Assembly: GCA_037957365.1 (NCBI GenBank)
Contig: JARHVA010001190.1
Span: 2,555,001-2,619,000 of the forward strand
Direction of reading: 5' to 3'
Source: Torreya grandis
Lineage: Eukaryota > Streptophyta > Pinopsida > Cupressales > Taxaceae
Length of the DNA stretch: 64,000 bases
Part shown: piece after piece, positions 11,347 to 23,317 of the stretch
How positions within the stretch are numbered: the stretch's first letter is position 1
Layout of the letters: every line of letters begins with the position of its first letter
Notes under the pieces: generated by a model
What the model was told of the DNA's origin: nothing
Database searches by the model: none
What the model saw: the letters and a program-made list of their open reading frames with translations, nothing else
Program-made: the position numbers and the translations under genes

Positions 11347-12280
11347 TGTTAGGTTGTGGAGCTAAAAGCTTCACCAGGATGCAAACAGGGGGAGTTACGG
11401 AGGTTGTGGAGAGTTGCAGAATGAGTTGCAAGGCAACCAACGTTAGTCTGATCAACTGACGTCAGTCAGATAGCAGTGAAGAAGCAATTGATGTTGGTTA
11501 CCAGTCGACCGACATCGATCAAGGAGGAGCCGACGTCGGCAGCCTGTGTGTGAACATGCAGTTTGCATGCGGATTATGGAGAGTCGATTTTTGGACTGTT
11601 AGTTTGCATGTTAAAGGCTAGTTGTAGTCTTAAGTTGCACGTCTAATTATTATAATTAAGATAGTCTAATTATTGTAAGCATGAGATCTATATAATAGAC
11701 TCATGGGCTGTATTGTAAACTAGTGCTAGAGAGTAAGAGAGCAAAATAAGCTCCTTCAGAGAGAGGAGAGCAATGGTGTGTTCCTCCTAGTGCCACAATA
11801 CCAAGTGTGGGTGATAGTTTGGAGAATCAGAAGGGTTCTTTGTATATGTATGATCTTGGTCAGCAGGTGTGTAGGACCACATTTAGAGATCTACAATGGT
11901 GAGTAAAGTCTAGTGATTTTCAGGTAGCAGCAGAGAGTAGGGGATCTACTTGGAGTACGGTTGTGTACTTGGTGTACTGGCAGCATTGTTACTAACTAGT
12001 GGAGGTGAATAACAATTTTGTATTTGAGTTGTGTGTTGGGACCGAGAGAGAGAGGGAAGAAGTCCTTGAGGTGTGGCAAGCCTTTGAGGTGGAAGAAGAA
12101 GTGGCATCTTCTTTATTGTATTTTATTCTGAGTGATTATTAATACAATTGTGTATTGTCTCTCATATTCCTGTGTTGTTTCATATTTCTAGTTACTTATC
12201 ATTCTGGTTAAATTCCGTGTTTAGTTGCTAATACAAGAGGTAATCATATATGCTCTAATTGGTGGAGCAAGATCCTGACA
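11347..12280 (+). repeat. E2 3' LTR
   Basis: This 934-bp copy starts TGTTAGGTTGTGG, follows AAGTGAGAGAT, and ends CCTGACA before the AGTGT duplication at 12281-12285. It carries the same TATA box and palindrome cluster as the 5' LTR. Confidence 0.95.
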
Positions 12281-12285
12281 AGTGT

Positions 12286-12830
12286 TTTATAAAGCCTTCT
12301 TGTTTATTTAATGTATATGTTTAAAATTTTAAGGATAGTTAGGGAGAGGTTGAAAAAGATTCAAAGACAATTCATCTAGACAAGTATGGAGGAAAAAAAT
12401 AACTTATCTCTAGTTTCTTGGGATAGAATTTGTGATCTAAAGAGCTTTGGAGGACTAGGCTTAAGAAAAATTAGGTGGATGAAATTGGCACTTATTGCCA
12501 AATTAGCTTGGAGATTCATTAGTGGTAACACTTTTTGGACTAGAATCTTACATGCTAAATACTTGGGCTCTAGAATTTTGATGACATTCTTTGCCGACGA
12601 TCATTTTACTAGAGGTTCCTCTTTCTTAAATTATATGATTCCAAAAAATGTCTCGTCATAGAGGGGAGCCAATGGAAGATAGATAATGGTACTTCTAGGA
12701 GGATACCTAGTTATTAGATAAACCTTTAATCTCTTTGAAAGCGTGGTCACAGTCTGGATTAGAAATCCAATGTTCCTATGGGTGTAAAGTTTCTGATTAT
12801 ATGGAGTTTAGTAACATTCAAACTGGGTTT
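12286..12830 (+). pseudogene. LINE ORF2 RT fragment, plus strand, right half
   Basis: Resumption of the LINE RT interrupted by E2. Removing E2 and one AGTGT copy restores a continuous RT-like reading. Blocks include SWDRICDLKSFGGLGLRKI (12412-12470), then MKLALIAKLAWRF (to about 12520), a KYLGSRI segment, and a WKIDNGTSRRIP segment near 12670-12710 that matches the WxIGNG motif of plant LINEs. Stops appear after about 12660. The end is uncertain, between 12730 and 12850, where minus-strand LINE ORF1 sequence takes over. Confidence 0.7.
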
Positions 12831-12839
12831 ATCATCCTT

Positions 12840-13057
12840 TGTATAAGGAGTGAAATCAAGAGAGATAGTAAGCTTACCTTTACCTTAAATTTCTCTTTCC
12901 TTAATATTTTCATCAACCTTTTCAATAGGGCTTGAATCCATCATTTCTTGCACAAATTTTTCTTCCTTTTGTTTACATAATATTTTAGTTTATGAATCAT
13001 TCTGTTGTCCTCCTTTATGATTAGAAGGTTATTTTCCATTCATTTTTTCTTACTTGG
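12840..13057 (-). pseudogene. LINE ORF1 fragment (third part)
   Basis: On the minus strand from 13057 the frame continues from the short piece at 23317-23232 across the CTTGG target of element A. It is Lys/Glu/Asn-rich, reads through a KFVQEMMDSSPIEKVDEN-like stretch with a frameshift, and fades near 12840. This is the low-complexity, charged part of a plant LINE ORF1 downstream of its DUF4283-like domain. Its identity rests on frame continuity more than on a domain hit. Confidence 0.5.
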
Positions 13058-14325
13058 TGTTGGTTCCTAGTTATAAACCTCATATACTCAGCCTTACACA
13101 CTTAAAGAAAATGGCAAACAAAGATGAAAAACCAACTAAAATGTCGTTGTAGTTGGGGAACAATTTTGTATCAAGATTAGACTAAATATAGAAAATGACT
13201 GGGAGGCACCTACAAAGGGTATGGTCAGCTCCCTCCTACTTCTAGATCTACCTAAACCAAAGTGAGAGGACCTTTGGGGTAGCTTTCTCATATGGAGAGA
13301 TTCTACAATTTAATCTCCATGGGGATTTTTGGCACAAGGAATAAATATGACCATGGCATAACCAAGTTTGCATACTTCACCTGTGAAGGGTTTTCACATG
13401 AAATACATAAATGTTCTAAGTCATATACAAGCTACTAAAGATAGATGAGGAGATGAATTCAATCTTCATTATATAAAATATTCAACAATAGGGGTTGAAT
13501 GGAAAATTACAACACCGAATTTAAAACACAAATTGCAAACACATTTCAAATATGTAGGATATTATGCATTTGTAAGGAAAATAAAACTTATGATATGCAA
13601 ATGGCATACTATTTGTAGGTTAAGACATGGTAGGATGAGTTAGATAATAATAGAGAGGAAGGGCATGGTGGTGTGATGGAAATATTTCAATCAATAAGGG
13701 ATCTTGCAATATTCATGACATTATTTTTAGCAAAGATGTAGGGGAAACTCAAATAAAAGATGAAGTAAATGACAAATGATCATTGAAATATTAGAACATA
13801 CACTGAAACTAAGCTTTCAAAAGCTTTTCCTTGTTAGATCCATAAACCTAGGGTGATCTAATAAGTTATTCAACAACATACTTCCAAGTTAAACTACAAA
13901 GAGGGATTTATAACCTAGACCCATGCTCAAAATGACAACCAATAATGAACATAAACCCAAATATATAATTAGCATAGCTTGTAAAACATATTACTACACT
14001 TCACCAATAGGAAACAACAATGAACCATAAGCATTTTTATTAACCTGAAAAGAAACCTTACATATATCAATGTTTTAAAATGCTGCCATGGGGACAAGCA
14101 TGGTGGTTTTACTCCATGTTGGATAGGGGAGACATATAGAGATGTTCTCAAAGCTTGCTAATGGCTATGCAGCTATAAACACCTTAGAAAGAGAGACAAA
14201 TAACACACAACAATGATCCCAAAATGTGGAAGATCTTATACTAAGGAAGAACCAAAGACCAACAATAACGACCATAATGACCAACACAATGGCCAACCAA
14301 CCTCCTGAATAGAAGACAAGCCCTC

Positions 14326-14333
14326 TATTTATA
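14326..14333 (-). promoter_or_regulatory. TATA box, element A left LTR
   Basis: TATAAATAGAGGGC reads on the minus strand. The equivalent site in the right LTR is at 20875-20868 (TATAAATA). Both support leftward transcription, the sense of the gag ORF. Confidence 0.6.
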
Positions 14334-15959
14334 CATTTTTTACCCATTTAAAATTTGCAAGTGCGAAAGTCCCACCAAGATTCCCCTACCTGGAAAATAT
14401 TCCTTTGCTATGCTTGAAATATTCATGTAACTACAAGGAAAATGATTATTACAACTACCTTTACAAAGAATGATGGAGATATGAAACAAACTCTTTGATT
14501 TCATGGTGGGAGATGCCTCTCACATGAGTTAGAAGGAGAATATTCATGGTGGAGGGCTAAACAAACCTTTTCATTATGTAGAACTGCCTGAAGTTGTTAG
14601 GGACCACTTGCTTGCACAATTGGAACATCCTGGACAACTGCCCTTCCTCTTATGCACACCATGGAACAACCTAATCTTGTAATGATGGCATGAGAATATT
14701 TTAGATCCATGGTTTTTTGAGATATCTTATTTAGGGTGGTCTACCTTGGATTTATAGACATGCAATATCTCTCTCATGTAATAACTTGGACAAGCACGAT
14801 AACGAAAAATGTAAAAGACTTAGGTTACTTTCAACTTTTAGTTTCTAGCTCCAAACCATTAGATCTGACTTGGAAAAGCCAAAACACTTCATCAAATCAT
14901 GATTTAAGGGGTGGATCATTATTGGATACAACCTATACTTTGGCCCCAAGGACATGCCACTTGGTAGCCTTGTGGGATTTATGAGGTTTTCTATAAATGA
15001 TCCCAACTGCTTGAGCACTATCAAGCCATGTGGCAACACCTTAGGATTTTTTACCTTTTGACTTGTTCTACTAATCATTGGATCTGTTACTACCTTCCCA
15101 AGATCTTAACACTTGTCAATATTGTATTCTCTCTCAGGGTCTTTGACTGCTTTAAACCCTTGATCACCATTGGATCATCCTTGCCTGAGCAAACATGAGC
15201 CATAAATATGCATTCTTTTGAAAACAAATGGCTATTTCATGGGGCCTAAATTTTTTGCTCATGTAGCTATATTGGAACATTTGAACTCCATGCACCTATC
15301 AAAAAACATCCATCAGACTGTCATACTCATGTAATTTAGGCAAATTCCTTCAGAGCTTTTGTCTTTAGAAATTTGGTCTATGGGCTCTTTGTCTTGGCAT
15401 CAATTTCATCAGAATAATTATTCCAAAAGAATTCTTGGTTTTTGACCTTTTTATGTCAGGACTTTTGTTTCGAGCAACTTTCATCTTCAACTTTTGACTT
15501 TTGGGCCTTTTGTTTCCTACATCTCTGCAACAATCTCTCTGAAATATTGAGCACATTTAGGCCTTTTACTACAGACATAATGTTCAATGGAAATAATTCC
15601 TTTGGTCTTTTTTTTGTGGGAAATTTTCCCGATGGAAATGAGTCTTCAGCCCTTCTCTTTATTAGGACAACTATCTTTGACAAAATGTCCAAACAATATC
15701 TCTGAAGCGGCTGAGCACTTTTCTCGAAACAATTGGACTTTGGCACTTTTGTCTTCATTGGTATAATTATTTTAGATAATTTGTCTAAAATAATTTCTTG
15801 AATAAATTGAGCTATGCAATTTTGTTGAAGAAATTTATCTTTACATCTTTGCTGAAGAAATGACTTGTGCATTTTCTTAAAGGAATTAGACTTAGCTTTC
15901 AGGGTTTTCTATCTTTGCCCTTTTATTTTTGACACTTCTACTTCATATCAACTTTGATA

Positions 15960-16320
15960 AAAGTACCCTTTGGGCTTTTTAAAATGACCCTTTAGAGGTT
16001 TTGCAAAGGCTTACCCTATAAAATTACCCTTCAACCTTTTGCAATGACCCTTTAGATCTTTTGAAAGTGTCATTCAAACTTATTGAAAGTGTCATTTAGA
16101 TCTTCTGAAAGTGCCCTTTGGAAATTTTGCAAGGGTAAAATGCTTGAAAGAAATGACCCTTCAAGGATTTTACAAGGGCAAAATTCTTGAAAGAAATGAC
16201 CCTTCAGGGATTTTTCAAAGGCAAAATGCCCTGTTAGAGATTTTACAAGGGAAAAATGCTCAAAAGAAATGACCCTTCGAGGATCCTACAAAGGCAAAAT
16301 GATCGAAAGAAATAGGGCAA
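15960..16320. repeat. GGGCAAAATG / AAATGACCCTTC repeat tract in A LTR
   Basis: Units built from AAATGACCCTTC, GGATTTT and CAAGGGCAAAATG repeat with a 43-bp period at 16151 and 16194, then a 73-bp step to 16267. Shorter degenerate units lie upstream. The matching tract in the other LTR spans about 22530-22900 with different unit numbers, so it has changed since insertion. Confidence 0.65.
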
Positions 16321-16637
16321 TATGTTTTACTCAGAACAAATGGACTTTGTTAGGTTTTTTGTTGCGGACAATTTTCTTGATGGAAATAAGTCTTCAAACT
16401 TTTTATGTGAACAAAAAGCCCGAAGACATATTTTTATCAGGCAAAATGTCTCGACAAAAAATCCAAAGACCCTAAGGCTTAAAACACACTAAGTAAAGAC
16501 TAGATTAACACTTATCCTATTAATCAAGAAACTTGACCTTTGAAAGAACACTTTGAAAATAGGAATTTGGGCTAAGGACTTGGGCATTTACATTTTACAA
16601 GGGCATAATTACTTTAGTGCAATTTTGGGTACCAACA

Positions 16638-17176
16638 CTGGCTCTCATCTAAAGATGCATACCCCCTACAGGTGTGTAAAAAACCCTTGAATGTAAGACC
16701 AGGTGCCAATCCATTAGGCTACGGAGTCAAGATTTATCAATTTTGAGTAAACATTCATGAAGGCTCAACAAAACATGGTAGACTAAAAAAATAGATCAAG
16801 AGGATCTAAAAATGAACACATGACAAAAAACATAAAAGGAAACTATACAAATAAGCCTCAAAGCAGATGAGCAACAAAGTAATGAAACAAAAAAACACTA
16901 TATAATATGCACATAGTTTCAGGCTCAGTTGAGAAAATGTTTCAAATGTGTGCCATTAACTAGTGGCTCTAGAATTCTGCCATCCCTTAATCTCTATAAC
17001 TTTTCTAGTAGCTTGGTGTCCAAGATGAAGTAAACCAATGTATGCACTTGCTTGAAATTATTATTGCTAGGTTGTGATAGGATGACAAGTTGAAACAAAT
17101 CCTCTTTACATGGTCTCAAGTTTGGATAAGACCATGCTATAAGGTTTTAGTACTCCTTCAGTAGCTATAAATAAAC
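16638..17176. other. Element A 3' untranslated interior
   Basis: AT-rich sequence between the gag-like ORF and the left LTR, with no coding signal. On the minus strand the bases next to the LTR read AGATGAGAGCCAG, a weak polypurine-tract candidate at 16650-16638. Confidence 0.45.
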
Positions 17177-19006
17177 CTATTTCTTGGCTGTAATCAAATG
17201 AGTACCAAACAAGAGTGCATCAGGATCAATAATGTTAATTATGCACTCAAAGTACTGATTGAAAGAAAATTGAAAGAGTTTATCATCAGGGGAATAGAGG
17301 ATAACCCCATCTTCACTGAATGACATTATCCAAACAACACCTTCATTCTCAAACCAAACATCAAGAATAATTGGTTGTTCAACAATGTCCATATTCCCAA
17401 CAGAGCTACCCAATGATACATCCCTATCTAGCACTTCTGTTAGAGCATGTTATGGATCTTCAATTACATCATGAGTGGGTAACTCATTTACTTGTGTTAT
17501 ACCATCATCACAAGCAAATTCATATGTTGGGACATACACATTATTGATTGCACTCCAAAACTATTCTGCATTAGTAACATTCATCATTTCCATGGAGGCA
17601 AAAAAATTACATGGGGTGTCTTGATAATTAAACATCATAACATCATCATCACCATCAAATGCAGACTTAGAATCATCTGCATCTTCATCACTTGGCTCGA
17701 GAGTATCACATGGGGGATGTGGAAGGAAACACTTATCACATGAATCAATATCAATGTCACATTCTACAGTATTCACCTTGGCATTTAAAGGATCAAGCAC
17801 TTCTCTTACAACCCCTCTATTCTGACTTCCAACATCATGTGCATGTTTATGAGGCAGCCCCTTCTTAGCTCTGGCCAACTTGTAAGACATCTCTTTGATA
17901 GTAGAGGCCAAAGTCTTAATATTCTCCTCAATCTTGGCTACCTTGGACTATGTCTTTTCTAGATCAACCAACTCTGCATCAAATTGCTTATTCAAGGGCA
18001 TACCCACAACCTTTATGTTGCTCTCAATTTAGATGGCCATATTGAATGCTAACCGTAGGTTCATGGGAGCCTTGTCCCTCAATTAATATGTAACCCTCTT
18101 GTCAAATTCATAATAATATTTGATCAAGCATGTTGTCTCACTAGGCCTAATATTCTTAGGCAGTTACATCATAGATTTGTTGAGCCTTGTGTTGAAGTCT
18201 TGCACACACTCATTAGAGTTCTTTTTGATGTTTTCAAATTTAGCTAAAAGGAACCTTGAATCAATTCTATCACCATACTAAATTCTAAAAACATTCTTCA
18301 TTTCTTCCCATGAATCAATACATCCATAGGGAAGAGAATTGAACAGCTCACGACCATCTTCCTCTAGTGTGTGCACAAACAATTTAATGCACACATCCTC
18401 ATGCTCAACCTCATAGTCTTCAATAATATTGTGAAAAGCCCTCAAATGCTGATCACCACTCACTGCACTATTCCCTTGGAATCTTGGAAGGCATTTCCTT
18501 ACTTCATTTGGGACTTCATTAGGATAAACTTCCATGTCATCAAAATTTATAGGTCTAAACCTAAGAATTCTAAATGCAGGATGCTCATTTTCATTTTGAT
18601 CCCTATGCTTGATGATTGATTTAATTGTAGGTTCAGGAACAAATGGCAAAGGGATATGAGGGGATGAATGAGGTTGACTTGGTAGACCAAACTTGGGAGG
18701 GGATTCAGTTGGTTGAGAGGGAGATGGATAGTAAATGGGGATATAAGGTTCTGAATCACTAGAAGAGCTATGATCAAAATAATTATGATAATCTTTAGCA
18801 ATAGGAATTTCAACAAATAGAAGCTCAAGATTACCAAAATTTTGACATCCCATACAATCTCTAGCAGCTGCAATTAATTCTTCAATAGGCCTCCAAACTT
18901 GTCTCCTTCTTTGATGAACACTTAGGGGCAAGACAAGTTTCTTAGATGAGTCAGCTTTAAAGGATGACCTCCATCCTTTCGGTTTCACAAGTAGGATAAC
19001 TCTCAA
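17177..19006 (-). pseudogene. gag: Retrotransposon Gag, element A (stops only)
   Basis: A single minus-strand frame of about 610 codons carries about seven in-frame stops and no frameshift. The three open segments (19006-18278, 17911-17561 and 17434-17177) are all in phase. Residues about 70-130 are Pro/Ser-rich. From about 165 comes the Gypsy Gag capsid: RKCLPRFQGNSAVSGDQHLRAF, VCIKLFVHTLEEDGRELFNSLP and CIDSWEEMKNVF. Then FNTRLNKSMM, IRPSETTCLIKYYYEFDK and a KAPMNLRLAFNMAI helix follow, as in Ty3/Gypsy Gag C-terminal domains. The last 200 codons are acidic with a lone DKCFLPHPPC cluster rather than a clear CCHC knuckle. No protease motif is seen. The start at 19006 is the first ATG of the open segment. 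The product would assemble particles but depend on another element for RT and integrase. Confidence 0.85.
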
Positions 19007-19579
19007 AGATGAAGATATTGAAGATGTGCACTAATCTTTCTTTAAAACTAGATGACGTCTTGGGGTCACCACTAGAAGAAAATTTCTAGAATATAACCAT
19101 TTCAAAACTTGAAGTGATACATATTGAAACCATATCTTGATGAATTTAGTGATGATATATGAAATCAAAGATAATGAACTTTTTAGATTCATGTTTCTCA
19201 AGGGGAAACCTATTCAAAACATGATAAATTTGTAGCTCTTTTCAAGAAATAGTAGATGTCAATGATCAAATCTCAAAATTTCCTAGCACATCCTCAGTGG
19301 AGTACTATGATGTTGATGACCAAGATAAAAAGCAAATATATGTATAGAATTTCACAACATAAGTTACTTACAACTCTAGATCTCTATAAGAGACCCTGGC
19401 AACACGGGTGATAAGAAGCTTCCCTAGTAATGGTGCTAGAAAAGAGGTGTTGGTGACATTGATGCACCAAAGATAATCAAAATAACATAGATAGGCAAAG
19501 CACTTTCCAAATAAAGCATTTACAACTCTCTGCAAGAGTCCCTAGAAACACAAGTGAGCAGGACTTCAATTTAATCCTT
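19007..19579. other. Element A leader between PBS and gag
   Basis: Untranslated leader on the minus strand, 573 bp, AT-rich. No RNA gene or repeat is recognised. The end near 19340-19560 resembles decayed coding but no family is assignable. Confidence 0.45.
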
Positions 19580-19598
19580 GACAATGATGCCCAAAAAG
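19580..19598 (-). other. Element A primer binding site (tRNA-Asp type, decayed)
   Basis: Minus strand, directly after the LTR end CCAACA: CTTTTTGGGCATCATTGTC, followed by AAGGA. It is close to the TGGCGCCGTTGCCGGGGA site used by Athila/Tat-type Gypsy elements, allowing one inserted G and CpG decay. Confidence 0.55.
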
Positions 19599-22500
19599 TG
19601 TTGGTTCCTAGTTGTACATCTCGTACACTCAGCATTGCACACTTGAAGAAAATGACAAACAAAGATGAAAAACTTGGTAGAATATCATTGTAGCTGGGAA
19701 AGGTTTTTGCATTAAGATTAGACTGAATGTATAAAATGATTGGGAGACACCTATAAAGGGTATGGTCAACTCCCTACTACTTTTGGCTCTACCTGAACCA
19801 AGGTGAGAGGGCCTATGGAGTAGCTTGCTCACATGGATAGATTCTATAATTCAATTACCATGGGGATTTTTGGCACAAGGAACAAATATGAACATGGCAT
19901 AACCAAGTTTGCACACTTCACTCGCGAAGGGTTGTCACACAAAATGCATAAATGCTCTAAGTCATATACAAGCTATTAAAGATAAATGAGGAGATGACTG
20001 TAATCTTAGTTCTATAAAACATTTAATAATAGGGGTTGAATAGAAAACTACAACATTATAATTTAAAGCACAAACTACAAACACATTTCAAATATGTAGG
20101 ATGTTATACATTTTCAAGGAAAATAACACATATGATATGCAAAAGACATATTATTTGTAGGGTAAGACATGGTACGATGAGTTAGATAATAATAGAGAGG
20201 AAGGGCATGGTGGTGTGCTGGAGATTTTTCAATCAACAAGGGATCTTACAATATTCATGACATTATCCTTAACAAAGATGTAGGGAAAACTCAAATACAA
20301 GATGAAGCAAATGCCAAATGATCACTAAAATATTAGAACATACACTAAAACTAAGATTTCATAAGCTTTTCCCTATTAGTTATATAAACCTAGGGTGCCC
20401 TAACAAGTTATTCAACAACATACTTCCAAGTTAAATTACAGAGAGCAATTTATAACCTAGACCCATGCTCAAAATGACAATTAGTAATGAACATAAACAC
20501 AAATATCCAATCATTAGAACTTGTAAAACATATTTATACACTTCACCAATAGGAAATAAAAATGAACCACAAGCATTTTTATTAACTTGAAAAGAAACCT
20601 TCCATACACCAATGTTTCAAAATACTGCCATGGGGACAAGCATGGTTGATTTGATCCACGTTGGATAGGGGAGACATATATAAATACTCTCAGAGATTGC
20701 AAATGGTTGTACAACTGCAACCACCTTAGCAAGAGAGATAAATCATACACAATAGTGATCCCAAAATGTGGAAGATACTATACTAAGGAAGAACCAAAGA
20801 CCAACAACAACAACGACAATGACCAACACAATGGCCAACCAACGTAACAAATATAAGATAAGCCTTTTATTTATACATTTTTAACCCATTTCAAATTTGC
20901 AAGAGCCAAAGTCCCACCAAGATGCCCCTATCTAGAAAATATTCCTTTGCCATGCCTAAAATCTTCATGTAACTTCAAGGAAAATGATTGTTGTATTTAC
21001 CTTTATAAAGAATGATGGAGATATGAAACAAACTCCTTGATTATATGGTGGGAGATGCCTCTCACATGAGCTTGAAGGGAAATATTCATGGTAGAGGGAT
21101 GAAAAAACTTTATCATTATGTGGAACTACCTGAAGATGCCCTAAACCACTTACTTGCATAGCTAGAACCTCCTGGACAGTTGCCCTTCCTCTTATGCACA
21201 CCATGGAACAACCTGATCTTGTAATGTTGGCACATGAATATTCTAGATCCATGGTTTCTTGAGAGATCCTCTTTATGGTGGTCCACCTTATATTTTTAGA
21301 CTTGTAATATCTCTCTTATGGAAGAACTTGGACAAGCACAATAATGAAAAATGCAAAAGACTTAGGTTACTTTTTGGCTCCAAACTGTTAGATATAGCTT
21401 GGGTGAGAAAACACACTCTATCAGATCATGATATGAGGGGTGGAGAATTATTGGATACAACCTATACTTTGGCCTAAAGGACATGCCACTTAGAAGCCTT
21501 GAAAGCTTTCTAAGGTTTTTTGTAAATAGTCCTAACTGCTTGAGTACTATCGATCTATGTGATAGGACCTTAGGCTTCTTGACATTTTGACCTATTCCAC
21601 TCACTATTGGATCCTTTATTGCCTTCCCAAGATCATAACACTTTTGATCTCGTGTTCTCTCACAAGGTCTTTGATTGCATCGAACCCTCACTCATCGTTA
21701 GATCATCTTTGCCTGAAAAAATGTGAGTTGTATATATGCCTTAATTTGAAAATAAACTACTTCACGGGGCCTAATTTGACATTCAAGTGGCTATCTTAGA
21801 ACATTTAAAATCCAATGGCTATTTTATGTGGCCTAAATTTGATGTCAATGTACCTATCAAAAAACATCCACGAGATAGTCACACTCATGTAATTTTGGTA
21901 AATTCCTTTGGAGTTTTTGTCTTCGATAATTTGGTCTGCGGGCTCTTTGTCTTGGCATCAATTCATTGGGATAATTATTCTACAAGAATTCCTAGTTTTC
22001 ATCCTTTTTATGTCAGGAATTTTGTTTTGAGAAAATCTGTCTTCAACATTCTTTTTTTGGGCCTTTTGTTTCCTACATCCCCATAACAATCTCTCTAAAA
22101 TATTGAGCACATTCCGGCCTTTTCCCATGATCAGAATATCCAATGGAATATATTCTTTTAGGATTTTTGCTATAGGCAATTTGCCTAATGGAAATTAGTC
22201 TTCATCCCTTCTCGTTATTAGGATAATTATCTCACACAAAATGTTTGAAACAATTTCTTTAAAGTGATTGAGCACTTTTCTGCAAAAAATTGGACTTCAA
22301 CACTATTGTCTTCATTGGGATAATTGTTTTGGACAATTTGTTTGAAAAAATTTCCTCGAAGAAATTGAGCTATGGACTTCTAATAAAGAAATTGATCTTT
22401 ACATTTTCATCGAAGAAATGACCAATGCATTTTTCTCAAAGGAATTAGACTTAGCTTTTGGGATTTTCTATCTCAGCCCTTTTCTTTTTGGCACTTTTGC

Positions 22501-23226
22501 TTCACAGCAACCTTGCTGAAAATACCCTTTGGGCTTTTTAAAATGACCCTTCAAAGGTTTTGCAAAGGCTTTCCCTACGGAATTACCCTTAGGCCTTTTG
22601 TAATGGCCATTTATATCTTTTGAAAGTGCCCTTCAGACTTAGTGAAAGTATCATTCAGATCTTCTAAAAGTACCCTTTGAAAAAAATTCAAGGGCAAAAT
22701 GCTCGAAAGAAATGACCCTTCGGGGATTTTGCAAAGGAAAAATGATAATTCGAAGATTTTTAAAGTGAAAAATTCCCAGAAGAAATGAACCTTCAGGGAT
22801 TTTGCAAAGGCAAAATGACCCTTTGAAGATTTTTCAAGGATAAAATGTCCAAAAGAAATCACCCTTTGGGGATTCTGTAAAGGCAAAATGACCAAAAGAA
22901 ATAGGGAAATATGTTTTACTTAGAACAAATAAACTTTGTCAGGGTTTTTTTCATGGATCATTTTCCCAACAAAAATAAGTCTTCAAACTTTTTTCATGAA
23001 CACAAATCTCGAAGATGTATTTTCATCGGGCAAAATATCTCGACAAAAAACCCGAAGACCCTAAGGCTTAAAACACACTAAGTAAAGACCATATTAACAC
23101 TTAGTTGATTAATCAAGAAACTTGACCTTTGAAGGAACACTTTGAAAATAGGAACTTTGGATAAGGACTTGGGCATTTACATTTGATAAGGGCCCAATTG
23201 ATCAAGTGCAATTTTGTGCACTAACA
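19599..23226 (-). repeat. Element A right (5') LTR
   Basis: A 3628-bp copy beginning TGTTGGTTCCTAG and ending CACTAACA, followed by CTTGG (23227-23231). The TATA box on the minus strand is at 20875-20868. Differences from the left copy are mostly transitions and small indels. Confidence 0.95.
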
Positions 23227-23231
23227 CTTGG

Positions 23232-23317
23232 TTTGATATATCTTTCCATCATCTCCTCTATCTCTGAATGTTTCTTCTTGGTATTGATATTAATATTATA
23301 TTCCTCTACTATTAACC
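23232..23317 (-). pseudogene. LINE ORF1 fragment (second part) between A and B
   Basis: Only 86 bp separate the target duplications of A and B. On the minus strand they form a stop-free, Glu/Lys-rich segment (it reads HSEIEEMMERYIKP near the A side) in phase with the ORF1 fragment at 40777 on one side and 13057 on the other. This shows that A and B hit the same LINE 86 bp apart. Confidence 0.65.

Larger units (their letters stand above)
8687..12280 (+). mobile_element. E2: Ty1/Copia LTR retrotransposon with internal deletions
   Basis: A complete insertion: 5' LTR 8687-9597, PBS 9600-9611 (TGGTATCAGAGC, the initiator-Met tRNA type typical of Copia), interior with Gag/PR/GAG-pre-integrase/RT/RNase H remnants, a PPT-like AAGTGAGAGA at 11336-11345, and 3' LTR 11347-12280. 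The LTRs start TGTTAGG and end CCTGA[T/C]A. The 5-bp duplication AGTGT is present on both sides (8682-8686 and 12281-12285). It sits within the RT of a plus-strand LINE. The interior is only about 1.75 kb, against roughly 4 kb or more for an intact Copia, because integrase and much of the RT are gone. Confidence 0.95.
13058..16637 (-). repeat. Element A left (3') LTR
   Basis: It starts TGTTGGTTCC and ends ACCAACA, near-perfect inverted termini. It is roughly 85-90% identical to the right LTR, so the insertion is old. A minus-strand TATA box lies at 14333-14326 (TATAAATA). A degenerate 28-43-bp repeat tract lies at 15960-16320. Short ORFs inside are chance frames. Confidence 0.95.
13058..23226 (-). 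mobile_element. A: Gypsy-like gag-only element with 3.6-kb LTRs
   Basis: Direct repeats 13058-16637 (3580 bp) and 19599-23226 (3628 bp) begin TGTTGGTTCC and end [A/T]AACA. A 5-bp duplication CTTGG is intact at 13053-13057 and 23227-23231. The 2.96-kb interior carries one minus-strand gag-like ORF and no protease, RT or integrase. A tRNA-Asp-type PBS relic lies next to the right LTR on the minus strand (19598-19580), and minus-strand TATA boxes are in both LTRs. This is the layout of terminal-repeat retrotransposons with a GAG domain (TR-GAG), with unusually long LTRs making up 70% of the element. Confidence 0.95.

Noticed and set aside
15960..16320. CRISPR-like repeat array
   Set aside because: Units are degenerate, lie inside both LTRs and have no unique spacers; the DNA is plant nuclear.
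16639..16650. TGGCTCTCATCT as a plus-strand PBS for element A
   Set aside because: The gag sense, TATA boxes and the tRNA-Asp-like site at 19598-19580 all place the 5' LTR on the right.
18371..18873. Frames overlapping gag of element A on both strands
   Set aside because: These are out-of-phase shadows of the clear minus-strand Gag.
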